In this document: positions 1-9,400 of the stretch, in pieces
Layout of the letters: each line of letters starts with the position of its first letter
How positions within the stretch are numbered: the first letter of the stretch is position 1
Source of the DNA: a virus
IMG/VR virus record: IMGVR_UViG_3300042367_000058
Location: 1-64,000 of that record
Reading direction: 5' to 3' (one strand)
Length of the DNA: 64,000 nt
Made by a program: the position numbers and the translations under genes
The notes under the pieces: generated by a model
The model's input: only the letters and a program-made list of their open reading frames with translations
What the model was told of the DNA's origin: nothing
Databases searched by the model: none

Positions 1-1
1 T

Positions 2-61
2 GACCAGCGTTTTAACAAGCTGGAAGCAAAAATTGACCAGCTTCTTCAAGCGGGGAAATGA
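2..61 (+). CDS. C-terminal end of membrane-anchored coiled-coil protein (partial)
   Basis: Only the last 19 codons are present, running off the left edge in frame to a TGA at 59-61. They read DQRFNKLEAKIDQLLQAGK, almost the same as the end of the complete gene at 62805-63044. The stop overlaps the next start as ATGA, exactly as at 63041-63044. This is therefore a second, diverged copy of that small gene, whose N-terminal membrane segment lies outside the window. Confidence 0.75.
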   Translation, partial: DQRFNKLEAKIDQLLQAGK

Positions 62-567
62 TGCCAGCGACAAGCAGTAAACAAAAGAAACTCATGGATG
101 CTGTGGCTCACAACCCAGCATTTGCAAAGAAGACTGGGATCCCTCAGTCTGTTGGCAAGGACTTCAGTCAGGCCAGCAAGGGCATGAAGTTTAAGGGTGG
201 GCCAAAAACCCGCGCTGATTCGCAGGTCGTCAATCGACCTAAAACAAACCAAGGCTCGGAAGAGCTGTTTAAACAAGGTGGTAAGACTATGGCTGAATCT
301 AAAGGAATGATGAAAAAAGAAGTGTCCTTCATGAAAAAGAAGGGCGCACCCTCATCCATGATCAAACATGAAATGAAGGAAGCTGGCATGAAAAAAATGG
401 CCAAAGGCGGCATCACTTCCGCCAAGATGGGCAAAGTTCCTTCCGGCGGCAACAAAGGTAAAGGCGAGCACGCTATTCAAAAGAGCGGCATCTCCAAAGG
501 TACTATGGTCAAAATGTCCGGCTCCAAGCCGCTGGGCATGAAGACCGGCGGCAAAGCATACTGCTAA
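58..567 (+). CDS. Basic Lys/Gly-rich small virion-associated protein, copy 1
   Basis: Very basic 169-residue protein. It opens with SSKQKKLMDAVAHNPAFAKK, a pattern typical of small phage head-region proteins of the DUF3008 kind; family membership is inferred. Met/Lys runs and the element MAKGGIT occur near residue 120, and the C-terminus ends GMKTGGKAYC. An ATG at 61 is an alternative start. It is a paralogue of 63041-63511, with which it shares one 50-nt stretch of perfect identity (301-350 against 63281-63330) in otherwise roughly 80 percent similar DNA. Function is unknown; the gene neighbourhood suggests a head or tail accessory protein. Confidence 0.8.
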   Translation: MMPATSSKQKKLMDAVAHNPAFAKKTGIPQSVGKDFSQASKGMKFKGGPKTRADSQVVNRPKTNQGSEELFKQGGKTMAESKGMMKKEVSFMKKKGAPSSMIKHEMKEAGMKKMAKGGITSAKMGKVPSGGNKGKGEHAIQKSGISKGTMVKMSGSKPLGMKTGGKAYC

Positions 568-580
568 AAAGGAGCCCAAC

Positions 581-1180
581 ATGGCAAAAGCAAAGAACCT
601 CGCAGGTCTGGCCGCTCTTGGCGCGTTGGGCTATATGCTGACTCGCGATAAGACCAGTGAAAACGCTGGCGATCAAAAGACCAGCTCTTATACCGGTGAC
701 ACAAAAAAGGTGGAAGCATTGGAAGATGCTTTTATACCTACAAACGAAAGCTCTTACACGCCCGGCAATACCGGAACACCGCGTCAGGGCGTAGGTGATG
801 CTACAAACGATCTGCTGCCCAAGGCTTCTGTAAAACAGCGCCCTTCTACCACCGGCACAACCGTGCCAACTGGCTCTCCCGATGCAGAAGCAGGAAAGAC
901 TCGCGGTCGCCCAAAAGACAAGCCAAGTGTCTCATCCTCTGCTGAAGGCATGAAAAACTACAAGCCCCGGTATACCCCGTCTGCTGCCGCTCCAAAGACC
1001 ACTACAGCTCCTGCTTCTCCCAAAAAGCCATACATGCCTGAAGAGGTGGATATGGGCTACAAAAAGGGCGGCAAGGTCAAGAAGATGGCTTCTGGCGGCA
1101 TGACTTCCAAAGTCTCCTCTGCTTCAAAACGCGCTGACGGCATTGCGTCTCGCGGCAAAACCAAATGCAAGATGTATTGA
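581..1180 (+). CDS. Virion-associated protein with N-terminal hydrophobic segment and RGKT tail, copy 1
   Basis: 199 residues preceded by AAAAAGGAG at 566-574. The first 20 residues are hydrophobic (LAGLAALGALGYMLTR) and could insert in a membrane. The middle is Pro/Ser/Thr rich and probably disordered. The C-terminus carries KKGGKVKKMASGGM followed by an ADGIASRGKT motif. It is a paralogue of the truncated gene at 63522-64000: the segments around SYTGDTKKVEALEDAF are nearly identical, while the C-terminal halves differ. Function is unknown. Confidence 0.8.
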   Translation: MAKAKNLAGLAALGALGYMLTRDKTSENAGDQKTSSYTGDTKKVEALEDAFIPTNESSYTPGNTGTPRQGVGDATNDLLPKASVKQRPSTTGTTVPTGSPDAEAGKTRGRPKDKPSVSSSAEGMKNYKPRYTPSAAAPKTTTAPASPKKPYMPEEVDMGYKKGGKVKKMASGGMTSKVSSASKRADGIASRGKTKCKMY

Positions 1181-1188
1181 GGTGAATC

Positions 1189-1434
1189 ATGACTGAAGAC
1201 GACAAAAAAGCAGAGAAGTACCGCAAAGAAGCCAAGACTGGCGGGACTGACGCCCCCATGCCGCCCGGTATTGCTCAAGAACTTGCAGACAAAAAGGCTG
1301 CTGCCAAGGCGGCTGTTGCCCCGACCACCAAGAAAGACATGGGCAAACCCTTTGCTGGCGGCGGTATGACTGCTTCCAGCCGTGCAGATGGTTGCGCCCA
1401 GCGCGGCAAAACTCGCGGGAAGATGGTCAAATGA
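1189..1434 (+). CDS. Small basic protein with RADG-x-A-x-RGKT C-terminal motif
   Basis: 81 residues, charged, with AGGGMTASSRADGCAQRGKT near the C-terminus. This is the same tail motif as in the preceding gene and in a weaker form at 63041-63511. Its stop overlaps the next start (ATGA at 1431-1434), so the two are translationally coupled. I do not recognise a named family. The shared tail suggests co-assembly or a common binding partner in the virion. Confidence 0.75.
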   Translation: MTEDDKKAEKYRKEAKTGGTDAPMPPGIAQELADKKAAAKAAVAPTTKKDMGKPFAGGGMTASSRADGCAQRGKTRGKMVK

Positions 1435-1709
1435 TGGCCTCTCGCGGCATGGGAGACATCAACCCGGCCAAGATGCCGGGTAAGAAGGTTATCCATCGCC
1501 AAGACAAACCGCAAGATGTGGATATGTATGCTGACGGCGGCAAGGTCAATGCTGCTGGCAATTACACCAAGCCCGGTCTGCGCAAGCGGATTGTGTCTCA
1601 GGTAAAGGCCGCAGCAACACAAGGTACTGGCGCGGGGCAGTGGTCGGCCAGAAAAGCCCAGCTTGTAGCCAAGAAATACAAAGCCGCTGGTGGGGGCTAC
1701 AGAGATTGA
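1431..1709 (+). CDS. DUF5872-like small protein (GQWSARKAQ motif)
   Basis: 92 residues from the ATG at 1431; 1434 is an alternative. The N-terminal part contains YADGGKVN, a Gly-Gly motif seen in many proteins here. The C-terminal half has KPGLRKRI and the strongly conserved GAGQWSARKAQLVAKKYK, ending AAGGGYRD, which I recall from the DUF5872 family of phages and large algal viruses. No activity is known. It is followed without a gap by a gene that looks like the second half of the same conserved region. Confidence 0.75.
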   Translation: MMASRGMGDINPAKMPGKKVIHRQDKPQDVDMYADGGKVNAAGNYTKPGLRKRIVSQVKAAATQGTGAGQWSARKAQLVAKKYKAAGGGYRD

Positions 1710-1939
1710 AAGCACCGCAGACTTCCCTTAAAAACTGGGGCGACCAGAAATGGCGCACCAAGTCGGGGAAGCCTTCGTCAAAAACAGGTGAGAGGTATCT
1801 CCCTGAAGCGGCTATCAAGTCCCTGTCCCCTGCTGAGTACGCAGCCACAACCAAGGCCAAACGCAAGGGTAAGGCGGCAGGAAAGCAGTTTGTAGCCCAG
1901 CCCAAGAGCATCGCAAAGAAAACGGCAGGATTTAGATAA
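1706..1939 (+). CDS. Small conserved protein, TTG start, companion of the GQWSARKAQ protein
   Basis: The conserved part starts KAPQTSLKNWGDQKWRTKSG and continues through SSKTGERYLPEAAIKSLSPA and EYAATTKAKRKGKAAGKQF. The only sensible start is TTG at 1706, overlapping the previous stop (TTGA). The open frame extends further upstream, but that part is a shadow of the previous gene. 77 residues, very basic. The family, as I remember it, is found in phages and algal viruses, sometimes fused to the GQWSARKAQ domain, so this may be a split two-part gene. Function is unknown. Confidence 0.7.
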   Translation: MKAPQTSLKNWGDQKWRTKSGKPSSKTGERYLPEAAIKSLSPAEYAATTKAKRKGKAAGKQFVAQPKSIAKKTAGFR

Positions 1940-2871
1940 TGGCAACCACTTCTGGACAAAATGGCTTCAATCTAGACCTCACCGACTTGGTTGAGGAGGC
2001 GTTTGAACGCGCCGGTGGTGAGTTGCGCACCGGTTACGACCTCCGCACCGCCCGCCGCAGTTTAAACATCATGTTTGCCGACTGGGCCAACCGAGGCATC
2101 AACCTCTGGACAATTGAGACAGGCACAATTGATCTTGTCCAAGGTCAGAACACCTACCCTTTGCCAAACGACACCATTGACCTGCTTGAGCATGTCATCA
2201 GAACACAGGCAAACATTGCCGCTAATCAGGCAGACCTGACCATCACCCGGATCAGCGTTTCAACGTATGCCACGATCCCCAACAAAATCACCCAAGCCAG
2301 ACCCATTCAAATCTGGATCCAGCGGTACAACGGCATGACTTCGCCGGTTGGCGCAACGATTGACCAAGTTGGCGGTATTTCATCTACAGCCACTCAGATC
2401 ACCCTTGATTCTGTGGACGGCCTGCCAGCATCCGGGTTTGTGAAGATTGAGAATGAGATCATCAACTACGGCTACATCACAGGTAATACCCTGTTTAACT
2501 GCTTTCGTGCCCAGCAAAACACAGCCGCAGCAAGCCATGCCGACAATACCCCCGTTTACTGGCAGCAGGTGCCCGCTGTAACCGTCTGGCCGACGCCAGA
2601 CAACGCACAGCAGTACACGTTGGTTTATTGGCGTCTACGCCGCACCCAAGACGCCGGTGGCGGTGTAAACATCATGGACGTTCCATTCCGGTTCATTCCA
2701 TGCATGGCGGCTGGATTGTCGTATTACATCGCCGCCAAGATCCCAACTGGCGCAGAGCGTATTCCGATGCTGAAGGCTCAGTATGACGAGGCGTGGGAAT
2801 TGGCTGCTCAAGAGGATCATGAGAAAGCTGCGTTGCGGCTTGTGCCCCGCCAGACCTACATTGGGAGATAA
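1939..2871 (+). CDS. Head-to-tail adaptor / tail accessory protein (P22 gp4-like)
   Basis: 310 residues. The N-terminal helical region (DLVEEAFERAGGELRTGYDL, then LNIMFADWANRGINLWT) has the layout of P22 gp4-type accessory factors, which seal the portal after packaging. The middle (about 130-200) looks like an inserted beta domain ending in QNTAAASHADNTPVY, a pattern common in phage structural proteins. The start overlaps the previous TAA by one base. Assignment rests on pattern and on the adjacent zinc-ribbon and gp11-like genes. Confidence 0.65.
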   Translation: MATTSGQNGFNLDLTDLVEEAFERAGGELRTGYDLRTARRSLNIMFADWANRGINLWTIETGTIDLVQGQNTYPLPNDTIDLLEHVIRTQANIAANQADLTITRISVSTYATIPNKITQARPIQIWIQRYNGMTSPVGATIDQVGGISSTATQITLDSVDGLPASGFVKIENEIINYGYITGNTLFNCFRAQQNTAAASHADNTPVYWQQVPAVTVWPTPDNAQQYTLVYWRLRRTQDAGGGVNIMDVPFRFIPCMAAGLSYYIAAKIPTGAERIPMLKAQYDEAWELAAQEDHEKAALRLVPRQTYIGR

Positions 2872-2873
2872 CG

Positions 2874-3299
2874 GTGGGTAACAGATTTGCCAGTGGCAAG
2901 TTTGCGATTGCTCAATGTGATCGCTGCGACCAACGGTTTAAGTTGAGCATCTTGAAGACTGAGATCATCAAGACTAAGAACTACAACCTGCTGGTTTGCC
3001 CTGAGTGCTGGGATCCTGATCAACCGCAATTGCAGTTGGGCATGTTCCCGGTGGACGACCCGCAGGCTTTGAGGAATCCTCGCCCTGACCGCAGTTATTT
3101 GCTGTCAGGAACAAATGGCTTGCAGACTGATCCAACTGGGTCAGGTTTGGCTGGCCCGGGCACACCAGAAGCTGGTAGTCGGATCTTCCAGTGGGGATGG
3201 AATCCTGTTGGTGGGTCTTCGTTTTTTGATGCTGCCCTAACGCCAAACAACTTGGTATTAGCGGTAGAACTTGGTACAGTAACGGTTACAACGACATAA
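2874..3299 (+). CDS. Zinc-ribbon structural-module protein
   Basis: GTG start two bases after the previous stop. The N-terminal 50 residues contain CDRCDQRF and CPECWD, two CxxC pairs about 28 residues apart that should bind one zinc ion. The C-terminal half is Pro/Gly rich (ALRNPRPDRSYLLSG, then IFQWGWNPVGGSS). Small zinc-ribbon proteins commonly sit between the two adaptor genes in related phages. Its role is unknown; a structural or nucleic-acid-binding role at the head vertex is an inference. Confidence 0.8.
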   Translation: MGNRFASGKFAIAQCDRCDQRFKLSILKTEIIKTKNYNLLVCPECWDPDQPQLQLGMFPVDDPQALRNPRPDRSYLLSGTNGLQTDPTGSGLAGPGTPEAGSRIFQWGWNPVGGSSFFDAALTPNNLVLAVELGTVTVTTT

Positions 3300-3308
3300 G
3301 GAGTCGAT

Positions 3309-3497
3309 ATGGACACAAAATCAGTTAAACGCATTGCCAGCAAAGAAGTGAAATCTCACGAAAAACGCATGCATCCCGACGCTAAAAAAATGCGTGCTGG
3401 TGGCAAGACTAACAGCGACATGCTGAAGATGGGCCGTGGCTTGGCTAAAGTTGCCAACCAAATGAGCCCCGGTCGTCGTTCTGGTCGTGGAGGTTAA
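3309..3497 (+). CDS. Small basic protein
   Basis: 62 residues, about one third Lys/Arg, with MRAGGKTN in the middle and the tail SPGRRSGRGG. A good Shine-Dalgarno (AAGGAG, 3298-3303) precedes the ATG. It is probably a nucleic-acid or virion-binding peptide by composition. I do not recognise a family. Confidence 0.7.
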   Translation: MDTKSVKRIASKEVKSHEKRMHPDAKKMRAGGKTNSDMLKMGRGLAKVANQMSPGRRSGRGG

Positions 3498-3499
3498 TC

Positions 3500-3760
3500 A
3501 TGGCTAAATACAGCATGAAAAAAGGCGGCAAAGAAGTTGGCCCAGCCAGCGTTTACGCCGAGCCACACACAATGACTGGCAAGAAGCTCAAGATTGAGCC
3601 CGCTGGCGTGAGCAACAATAAAGAGTACATGCGCAAGGCAAACGTCTCTGTGGCTAACACACACAGCAATGACTACCCAGAGCCCAAAACCACTGGTATC
3701 AAAATCCGTGGCACAGGCGCAGCAACTAAAGGCTTGATGGCCAGAGGCCCGATGGCATGA
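3500..3760 (+). CDS. Small basic conserved phage protein
   Basis: 86 residues, starting MAKYSMKKGGKEVGPASVYA and ending IRGTGAATKGLMARGPMA, a C-terminus I have seen conserved in environmental phages. Its stop overlaps the start of the next adaptor gene (ATGA at 3757-3760), so the products are likely made together. It carries the KKGG motif shared across this region. Function is unknown. Confidence 0.75.
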   Translation: MAKYSMKKGGKEVGPASVYAEPHTMTGKKLKIEPAGVSNNKEYMRKANVSVANTHSNDYPEPKTTGIKIRGTGAATKGLMARGPMA

Positions 3761-4485
3761 CCTACGCCCAGTTGATCGCTGCAATTCAAAGCTATGTAGA
3801 GAATACGTTCCCAGCAACGTATCTTGCCGATGGAAGTACTGTGTCCTCAACGACCCAGTTAAACACTTTCATCACGCAGGCTGAGCAGCGCATCTACAAC
3901 ACGGTTCAGTTCCCATCGTTGCGTAAGAACGTGACGGGTATCACATCAAATGGCAACAAGTACTTGTCGTGTCCGGCAGATTTTCTGGCGACGTATTCGT
4001 TGGCCGTTGAGACTGCGGACGGGCAAGAGTTCTTGCTGAACAAGGATGTGAACTTCATCCGTCAGGCGTATCCCAAGGCTACTGACACAGCGACACCCAA
4101 GTACTACGCTCTGTTTGGCCCGACAACCACAAACGACCCCAGCCCCGTCATCACCAATGAGTTGAGCTTCATTCTTGGCCCAACACCTGATGCGGCTTAC
4201 AACGTCGAGCTTCACTATTACTACTATCCCGAGTCCATCACTGTTGCGGCTTCTGGCCAGACTTGGTTGGGCGACAACTTTGACACCGTGCTGTTGTACG
4301 GATCATTGGTCGAGGCTTACACGTTCATGAAGGGCGAGCAAGACATCATTGCTTTGTATGACGGCAAGTACAAAGAAGCACTTGCATTGGCTCAACGTCT
4401 GGGTGATGGTCTGGAGCGTAGCGATGCATACCGAAGTGGCCAGTTCAGAGTTCCGCCTCTGGCCCAGAATAACGGAGTGCGTTGA
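3757..4485 (+). CDS. Phage adaptor protein, gp6/T7 gp11-like (tail tubular A)
   Basis: 242 residues. An N-terminal helical bundle (YAQLIAAIQSYVENTFP, then LNTFITQAEQRIYNTVQFPS) and a beta-rich middle (YLSCPADFLATYSLAV) are followed by LGDNFDTVLLYGSLVEAYTF and YDGKYKEALALAQR. This is the characteristic pattern of head-tail adaptor/tubular A proteins that bind the portal's lower face. Length matches the family at 200-250 residues. Together with 1939-2871 and 16090-18105 it supports a short-tailed particle. Confidence 0.8.
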   Translation: MTYAQLIAAIQSYVENTFPATYLADGSTVSSTTQLNTFITQAEQRIYNTVQFPSLRKNVTGITSNGNKYLSCPADFLATYSLAVETADGQEFLLNKDVNFIRQAYPKATDTATPKYYALFGPTTTNDPSPVITNELSFILGPTPDAAYNVELHYYYYPESITVAASGQTWLGDNFDTVLLYGSLVEAYTFMKGEQDIIALYDGKYKEALALAQRLGDGLERSDAYRSGQFRVPPLAQNNGVR

Positions 4486-4907
4486 TGGCTTTTACCGGCA
4501 ACTATTCATGCAACACTTTGCGTACCGGGCTTATGAACGGAACGATGAATTTTTCATCAAACCAATTCAAGCTGGCTCTGTACACAAATGCTGCAACACT
4601 GGATGAAACGACCACAGGCTACACGACCACAGGCGAGGCATCTGGTGGGAATTATGTGGCTACCGGGCAAGTAATTGCCGCCACTGTATCCACGGCCACA
4701 ACATCGGCTGGTAGCGTTGTGTATGTCACGTTCGCTTCCCCAGCATGGACTGGATCAATCACTGCTCGCGGTGCTTTGATCTACAACAACACTACTGGCG
4801 CTGCCGTCTGTGTTCTGGACTTTGGCAACGACAAAACATCAACTTCAACTTTCACTGTAACGATGCCTGCTGATACCAGCACATCAGCACTCATTAGGCT
4901 TGTATAA
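4485..4907 (+). CDS. Virion structural protein, beta-rich
   Basis: 140 residues from the ATG at 4485, which overlaps the previous stop (TGATG). The sequence is Thr/Ser/Ala rich with FKLALYTNAATLDE near residue 28, then SGGNYVATGQVIA and a final ALIRLV. This architecture, a small beta sandwich that begins by describing short aliphatic strands, is common in phage capsid or tail decoration proteins. The exact role is unknown. Confidence 0.65.
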   Translation: MAFTGNYSCNTLRTGLMNGTMNFSSNQFKLALYTNAATLDETTTGYTTTGEASGGNYVATGQVIAATVSTATTSAGSVVYVTFASPAWTGSITARGALIYNNTTGAAVCVLDFGNDKTSTSTFTVTMPADTSTSALIRLV

Positions 4908-4916
4908 GGAGCGACT

Positions 4917-5492
4917 ATGTTTAACGAAAAAGCAACTTCAACAGACACCGTAAGCGCGGGTCTTGTCGCTCGTACTGGAGCCGATTCTGGTGCGCGGGCA
5001 GGCGGCGTGTTCCACGTTCAGTGTCTTGACAAAGACGGTAACCTGAAGTGGGAAGACCAAATGCACAACCTCGTGGTCAACGAAGGTTTGCAGAACATGA
5101 ATACCCAGTACTTCAAGGGTTCAACCTATACCGCTGCTTTCTTCCTCGGTTTAATTACTGGCCCCGGTTCTGGTACAACCTTTGCCGCAGCCGACACTCT
5201 GGCTTCTAAAGCATGGACTGAGTACACCGACTACTCTGGCTCACGCAAGGCCGTGACTTTTGGTACGGCTACAACCGCAGACCCATCCGTCATCAGCAAC
5301 TCTGCTTCACCCTCTTCCTTCACCATTTCTGGCGCAGGTGGCGTTATCGCTGGCGCATTTCTGTGTACCGTGTCCAGCGGCACGTCAGGCGTATTGTTCT
5401 CCGAGTCAGATTTCCAGTCTCCCGGCGACCGCACCGTTGTGTCTGGTGACACTCTGAACGTGACCTACACATTCAGCCTTGACGCTGCATAA
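4917..5492 (+). CDS. Conserved phage structural protein
   Basis: 191 residues with SD AAGGAG at 4907-4912. It contains FHVQCLDKDGNLKWEDQMHN and NLVVNEGLQNMNTQYFKGS, a strongly conserved opening in many phage genomes, followed by TYTAAFFLGLI and a Ser/Gly/Thr-rich beta region. It is usually annotated as hypothetical and lies between adaptor and tail-fibre genes. A tail or head decoration role is inferred from position. Confidence 0.7.
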   Translation: MFNEKATSTDTVSAGLVARTGADSGARAGGVFHVQCLDKDGNLKWEDQMHNLVVNEGLQNMNTQYFKGSTYTAAFFLGLITGPGSGTTFAAADTLASKAWTEYTDYSGSRKAVTFGTATTADPSVISNSASPSSFTISGAGGVIAGAFLCTVSSGTSGVLFSESDFQSPGDRTVVSGDTLNVTYTFSLDAA

Positions 5493-5495
5493 CGT

Positions 5496-6416
5496 GTGTT
5501 TGCTGATGCCCCATTTGCTGCCGCTCCATTTGCTGCGCAAGGTGCAGCGGGGCAGGTATTTGATTCTTCAATAGATGAATCAGCGGCGGGGACAGATTCG
5601 GTAGCAGCCCTTGCGGTTTTTCCCACATCTGTTGCAGAGGCTTCTACAGGGGCAGACAGCGTAGCGGTGGCTGCGTCTAACTTCAATACAGACATTGCGG
5701 AAACTGCCGTTATTGGGGACGCTCCCAGCGCCTTGGTTGATTTTGTTTCGTCCATAGCGGAAACAGCCGCAGGAGCAGACTCGGTAAGCAGCTTGGTTGA
5801 TTTCAACGGTGTAGTAAATGAAGCGGCTTCTGGGGTCGATTCTGTGTCTTCTTTGGTAGATTTCAGCGTCAATATTGCTGAAACTGCTACCGCTTCCGAC
5901 TCAGCCGCAGCCTTTGCGGCGTTCTTGGCGACGATTCTTGAGACTGCCACAGCGGCGGATTCTGCCAGTGCGACAACCTCCTACCCGGCAAGTGTTAGCG
6001 AGAGCGCCACAGCTTCAGAAACCGTCAACGCACAAGCGGTCTTCCCCTCCCAGATTTCTGAATCAACCACGGCGGCGGACAGTGTTTTGGTGGCCCCGTC
6101 CACGTTTAACGCAACTATCAGCGAGACCGCCCAAGTATTGGATACGGTCTTTGCAAGTGCGGTCTTTTTTGCTACCATCACTGAAGGTGCGGTAGCCGCA
6201 GATCAGATCATTGCAAGGCTGCTTTGGGAGATCATCAACGATGCGCAAACGGCGGATTGGGGCAATATCAACGCCTCACAAACAACAACTTGGGCGACGA
6301 TTGGGACAGCCCAGACAGATGGATGGCAGAACATCAACGCCGCTCAGAATGCCGGTTGGACAGTCATATACGACGGTCAAACTGACACATGGCAAGTAAT
6401 CAAAACGCAGGGCTGA
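5496..6416 (+). CDS. Tandem-repeat structural protein (11 x ~20 residues, then W-x-x-I repeats)
   Basis: GTG start. After a short Ala-rich leader the protein is built from eleven tandem units of 20-21 residues (about residues 17-240) with consensus F-x-x-x-I-x-E-[ST]-A-x-x-x-D-[ST]-V. Then come about 4.5 units of 11 residues (WGNINASQTTT, WATIGTAQTDG, WQNINAAQNAG, WTVIYDGQTDT). Such regularity predicts a solenoid or fibrous beta structure. Its place just before the tail fibre suggests a tail or fibre spacer. I do not recognise a named family. Confidence 0.75.
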   Translation: MFADAPFAAAPFAAQGAAGQVFDSSIDESAAGTDSVAALAVFPTSVAEASTGADSVAVAASNFNTDIAETAVIGDAPSALVDFVSSIAETAAGADSVSSLVDFNGVVNEAASGVDSVSSLVDFSVNIAETATASDSAAAFAAFLATILETATAADSASATTSYPASVSESATASETVNAQAVFPSQISESTTAADSVLVAPSTFNATISETAQVLDTVFASAVFFATITEGAVAADQIIARLLWEIINDAQTADWGNINASQTTTWATIGTAQTDGWQNINAAQNAGWTVIYDGQTDTWQVIKTQG

Positions 6417-6420
6417 CCAA

Positions 6421-9400
6421 ATGGCATTCGTAGTCAAAGACAGAGTTCAAGAAACGACCACCACCGCTGGTACAGGAACAGTGACTCTTGGCGGCGCGGT
6501 TCTGGGCTTTCAGACGTTTGCAATTATTGGCGACGGTAACACTACGTACTACGCAATTGCCAACCCAACTACGGGGGAGTGGGAAGTAGGTCTTGGCACA
6601 TACACAGCTTCTGGCACAACGTTAAGCCGCACCACTGTTTTTGAATCCAGCAATTCTGGCAGCTTGGTTAATTTTGCCGCTGGCTCAAAGAACGTGTTTT
6701 GTACATACCCAGCGGAAAGGGCGGTGTATTTAGATGCGGCGGGGTCTGCTGTAACCGTTTTAGATATTGGCACACTGGGCGCAAGCACTGCAAACATTAC
6801 AACGGCCAATATTACATCCGGCACAGTTTCAACAACGCCAACCAACAACACCGACATTGTCAACAAGGCGTATGCGGATGCGATTGCATCGGGTATTCAC
6901 TTCCATGAAGCTGTAGCTTTAGCAACTACAACAACGCTACCAGCAAACACATACAACAACGGCACATCCGGGGTGGGGGCAACGCTTACAGGAAACGCTA
7001 ACGGCGCTTTGTCTGTGGACTCAACGCTTACTGTCGTTACAGAACGCATACTTGTAAAAAACGAAGCGGCAGGTGCAAACAACGGTGTTTATACGGTTAC
7101 TCAGGTTGGCTCTGCTGGAACACCATACATACTGACCCGCGCTACAGATTTTGATACTGTTGGCACTGGGGTTGACCAGATTGACGAGGGCGACTTTTTC
7201 TTGGTGACCAGCGGTACTGCTAACGTCAACACCGCTTGGGTGCAGCAGACTGCTCCTCCTATAACGATTGGCACGACAGCGATTGTTTTTCAGCAGTTCT
7301 CTGCGCCAATTACATACACGGCGGGTACAGGGCTGAGTGAGTCCCCAACCTACACATTCAATATTGCCAACACTGGTACGGCGGGTACATATGGCTCAGC
7401 ATCATCAGTCCCAGTATTCACAACCAACGCGCAAGGGCAAGTGACCGGCGTTAGCCCCACGGGTATTGCCATTTCTTCGGCGGCAGTTTCAGGCTTGGCA
7501 GCTTCAGCAACAACGGATACAACTGATGCTTCAAATATCACAACAGGTACGTTGGGCACTTCACGGTTGTCTGGCAGCTACACGGGCGTTACTGGAGTCG
7601 GTACTCTTACTGCTGGTACTTGGAACGCTACAGCTATTGGTGCTGTTTACGGCGGCACTGGCCTTACCTCTTACGCTGTGGGAGATTTGCTCTACGCAGA
7701 TACGACTACGTCGCTCGCAACGCTTGCGGATGCGGCAGTTGGCAACGCCCTGATCTCTGGCGGTGTTAGCGCAAACCCAAGCTGGGGCAAGATTGGTTTG
7801 GCAACGCATGTCAGCGGAACACTGCCAATCGCCAACGGCGGCACAGGCTCTACATCAACCACTTTCGTGGACTTGGCCACCAACGTCACAGGAACACTGC
7901 CTGTCGGTAATGGCGGTACAGGCGCAGCAACATTCACAGCCAACAACGTCTTGCTGGGTAACGGCACTTCAGCGCTTCAGGTCGTAGCCCCCGGTACAAA
8001 CGGTAACGTACTTCAGTCTAATGGCACAACTTGGGTGTCTGCTTCAGCCCCAAGCACTATGGTCTATCCCGGCGCAGGCATACCCAACTCCACAGGTACA
8101 TCGTGGGCTACGTCTTACTCCACAACAGGCTCCGGCACCGTGGTTGCGTTGGCTACTTCGCCAAGCTTTACAACCCCAATTTTGGGGACACCCCAGTCTG
8201 GCAACTTCAGCACAGGCACATTTACTTGGCCTACTTTTAACCAGAACACTACTGGCAATGCGGCTACTGCAACAACTGCAACAACCTTGTCCAGCGGGCA
8301 AACAAACTGGAGCGGTACAGGCGTTCTTGGTAACGTGGTTGGTTTGATGGCATGGAAGAACTACGGTAATAGCCATGTAATTTTTGATGCTTCCAATAGC
8401 ACATCGCCAAGCGGCACAAGCGTAAACAACACTAATTCCACAGGTGCTTGGATAGCAACTTATCCTACATTGATGGGCTGGAACGGTGCAAACACCTACG
8501 GCGTTCGTGTTGACTCTGCAAGAGTTTCTGATTCAACTTCGGGAAATGCGGCTACTGCAACAACTGCAACAAACCAATCTGGCGGCACAGTTAGCGCTAC
8601 CACCGGCGCTTTTAGCAGCACTATCACCAGCTCATTTGCGCCCGCAGCCATCAACACAACAACTCCGGGCTTGACAAACTATGGCCAAGTGTTTAACGGG
8701 ACTTCTAGCACAAACAATGCGCAAGCACTTACATGGACATGGAACTCTGGCGGCGGAGCGCAGGCTGGGATTTATGTGCAATCATCTGGCGCATTTGGTA
8801 CCAAGATGTATTTGGCTACCACCGATGACTTTGCAACAGGGGCAAAGACGGCGGTCACTATTGACCACACCGGCGCTGTAACTCTTAATCGTAGCTCGCT
8901 ATCAATTGGTAGCGGTAACTACGCCAGATTCGGCCCAAATCCCACATGGGCTGCAACTTTGCAAGTTGGCGGGGATGGTGTTAACGGAATTACACGCACG
9001 GCAAGTTTTGCGTCTGTTGTAACAACAGACGGCAATTTACATTTGGATTCTGGTACTAGTAAAGCAATGTACTTGAATTACTACGCTGGTACTGGCGGTA
9101 TTGTTTTTGGGAATGGCGCGTCTGGAACAGCGGGCTCCATATCTGCCGCTGGAGCACTTTCGGTATCTACCGTTAACGGCTTTACACCAACCGCATCAAT
9201 TGCGAGCAATCGGCTCGTTGCTACTGACGCGAACGGATACATTTTTACCAATTATTTCAACTCAACCGACAACGCTATTTCTTCCGGTGTGACGGCAATA
9301 ATGGCCAAGCAGGGCGACAACTACTATCGTTCCGCAAGTGCGGCGGCAGTAGCCTCTTTCATAAATGGTCAGTCAATCCTCGCCACCCAAATAACGAACG

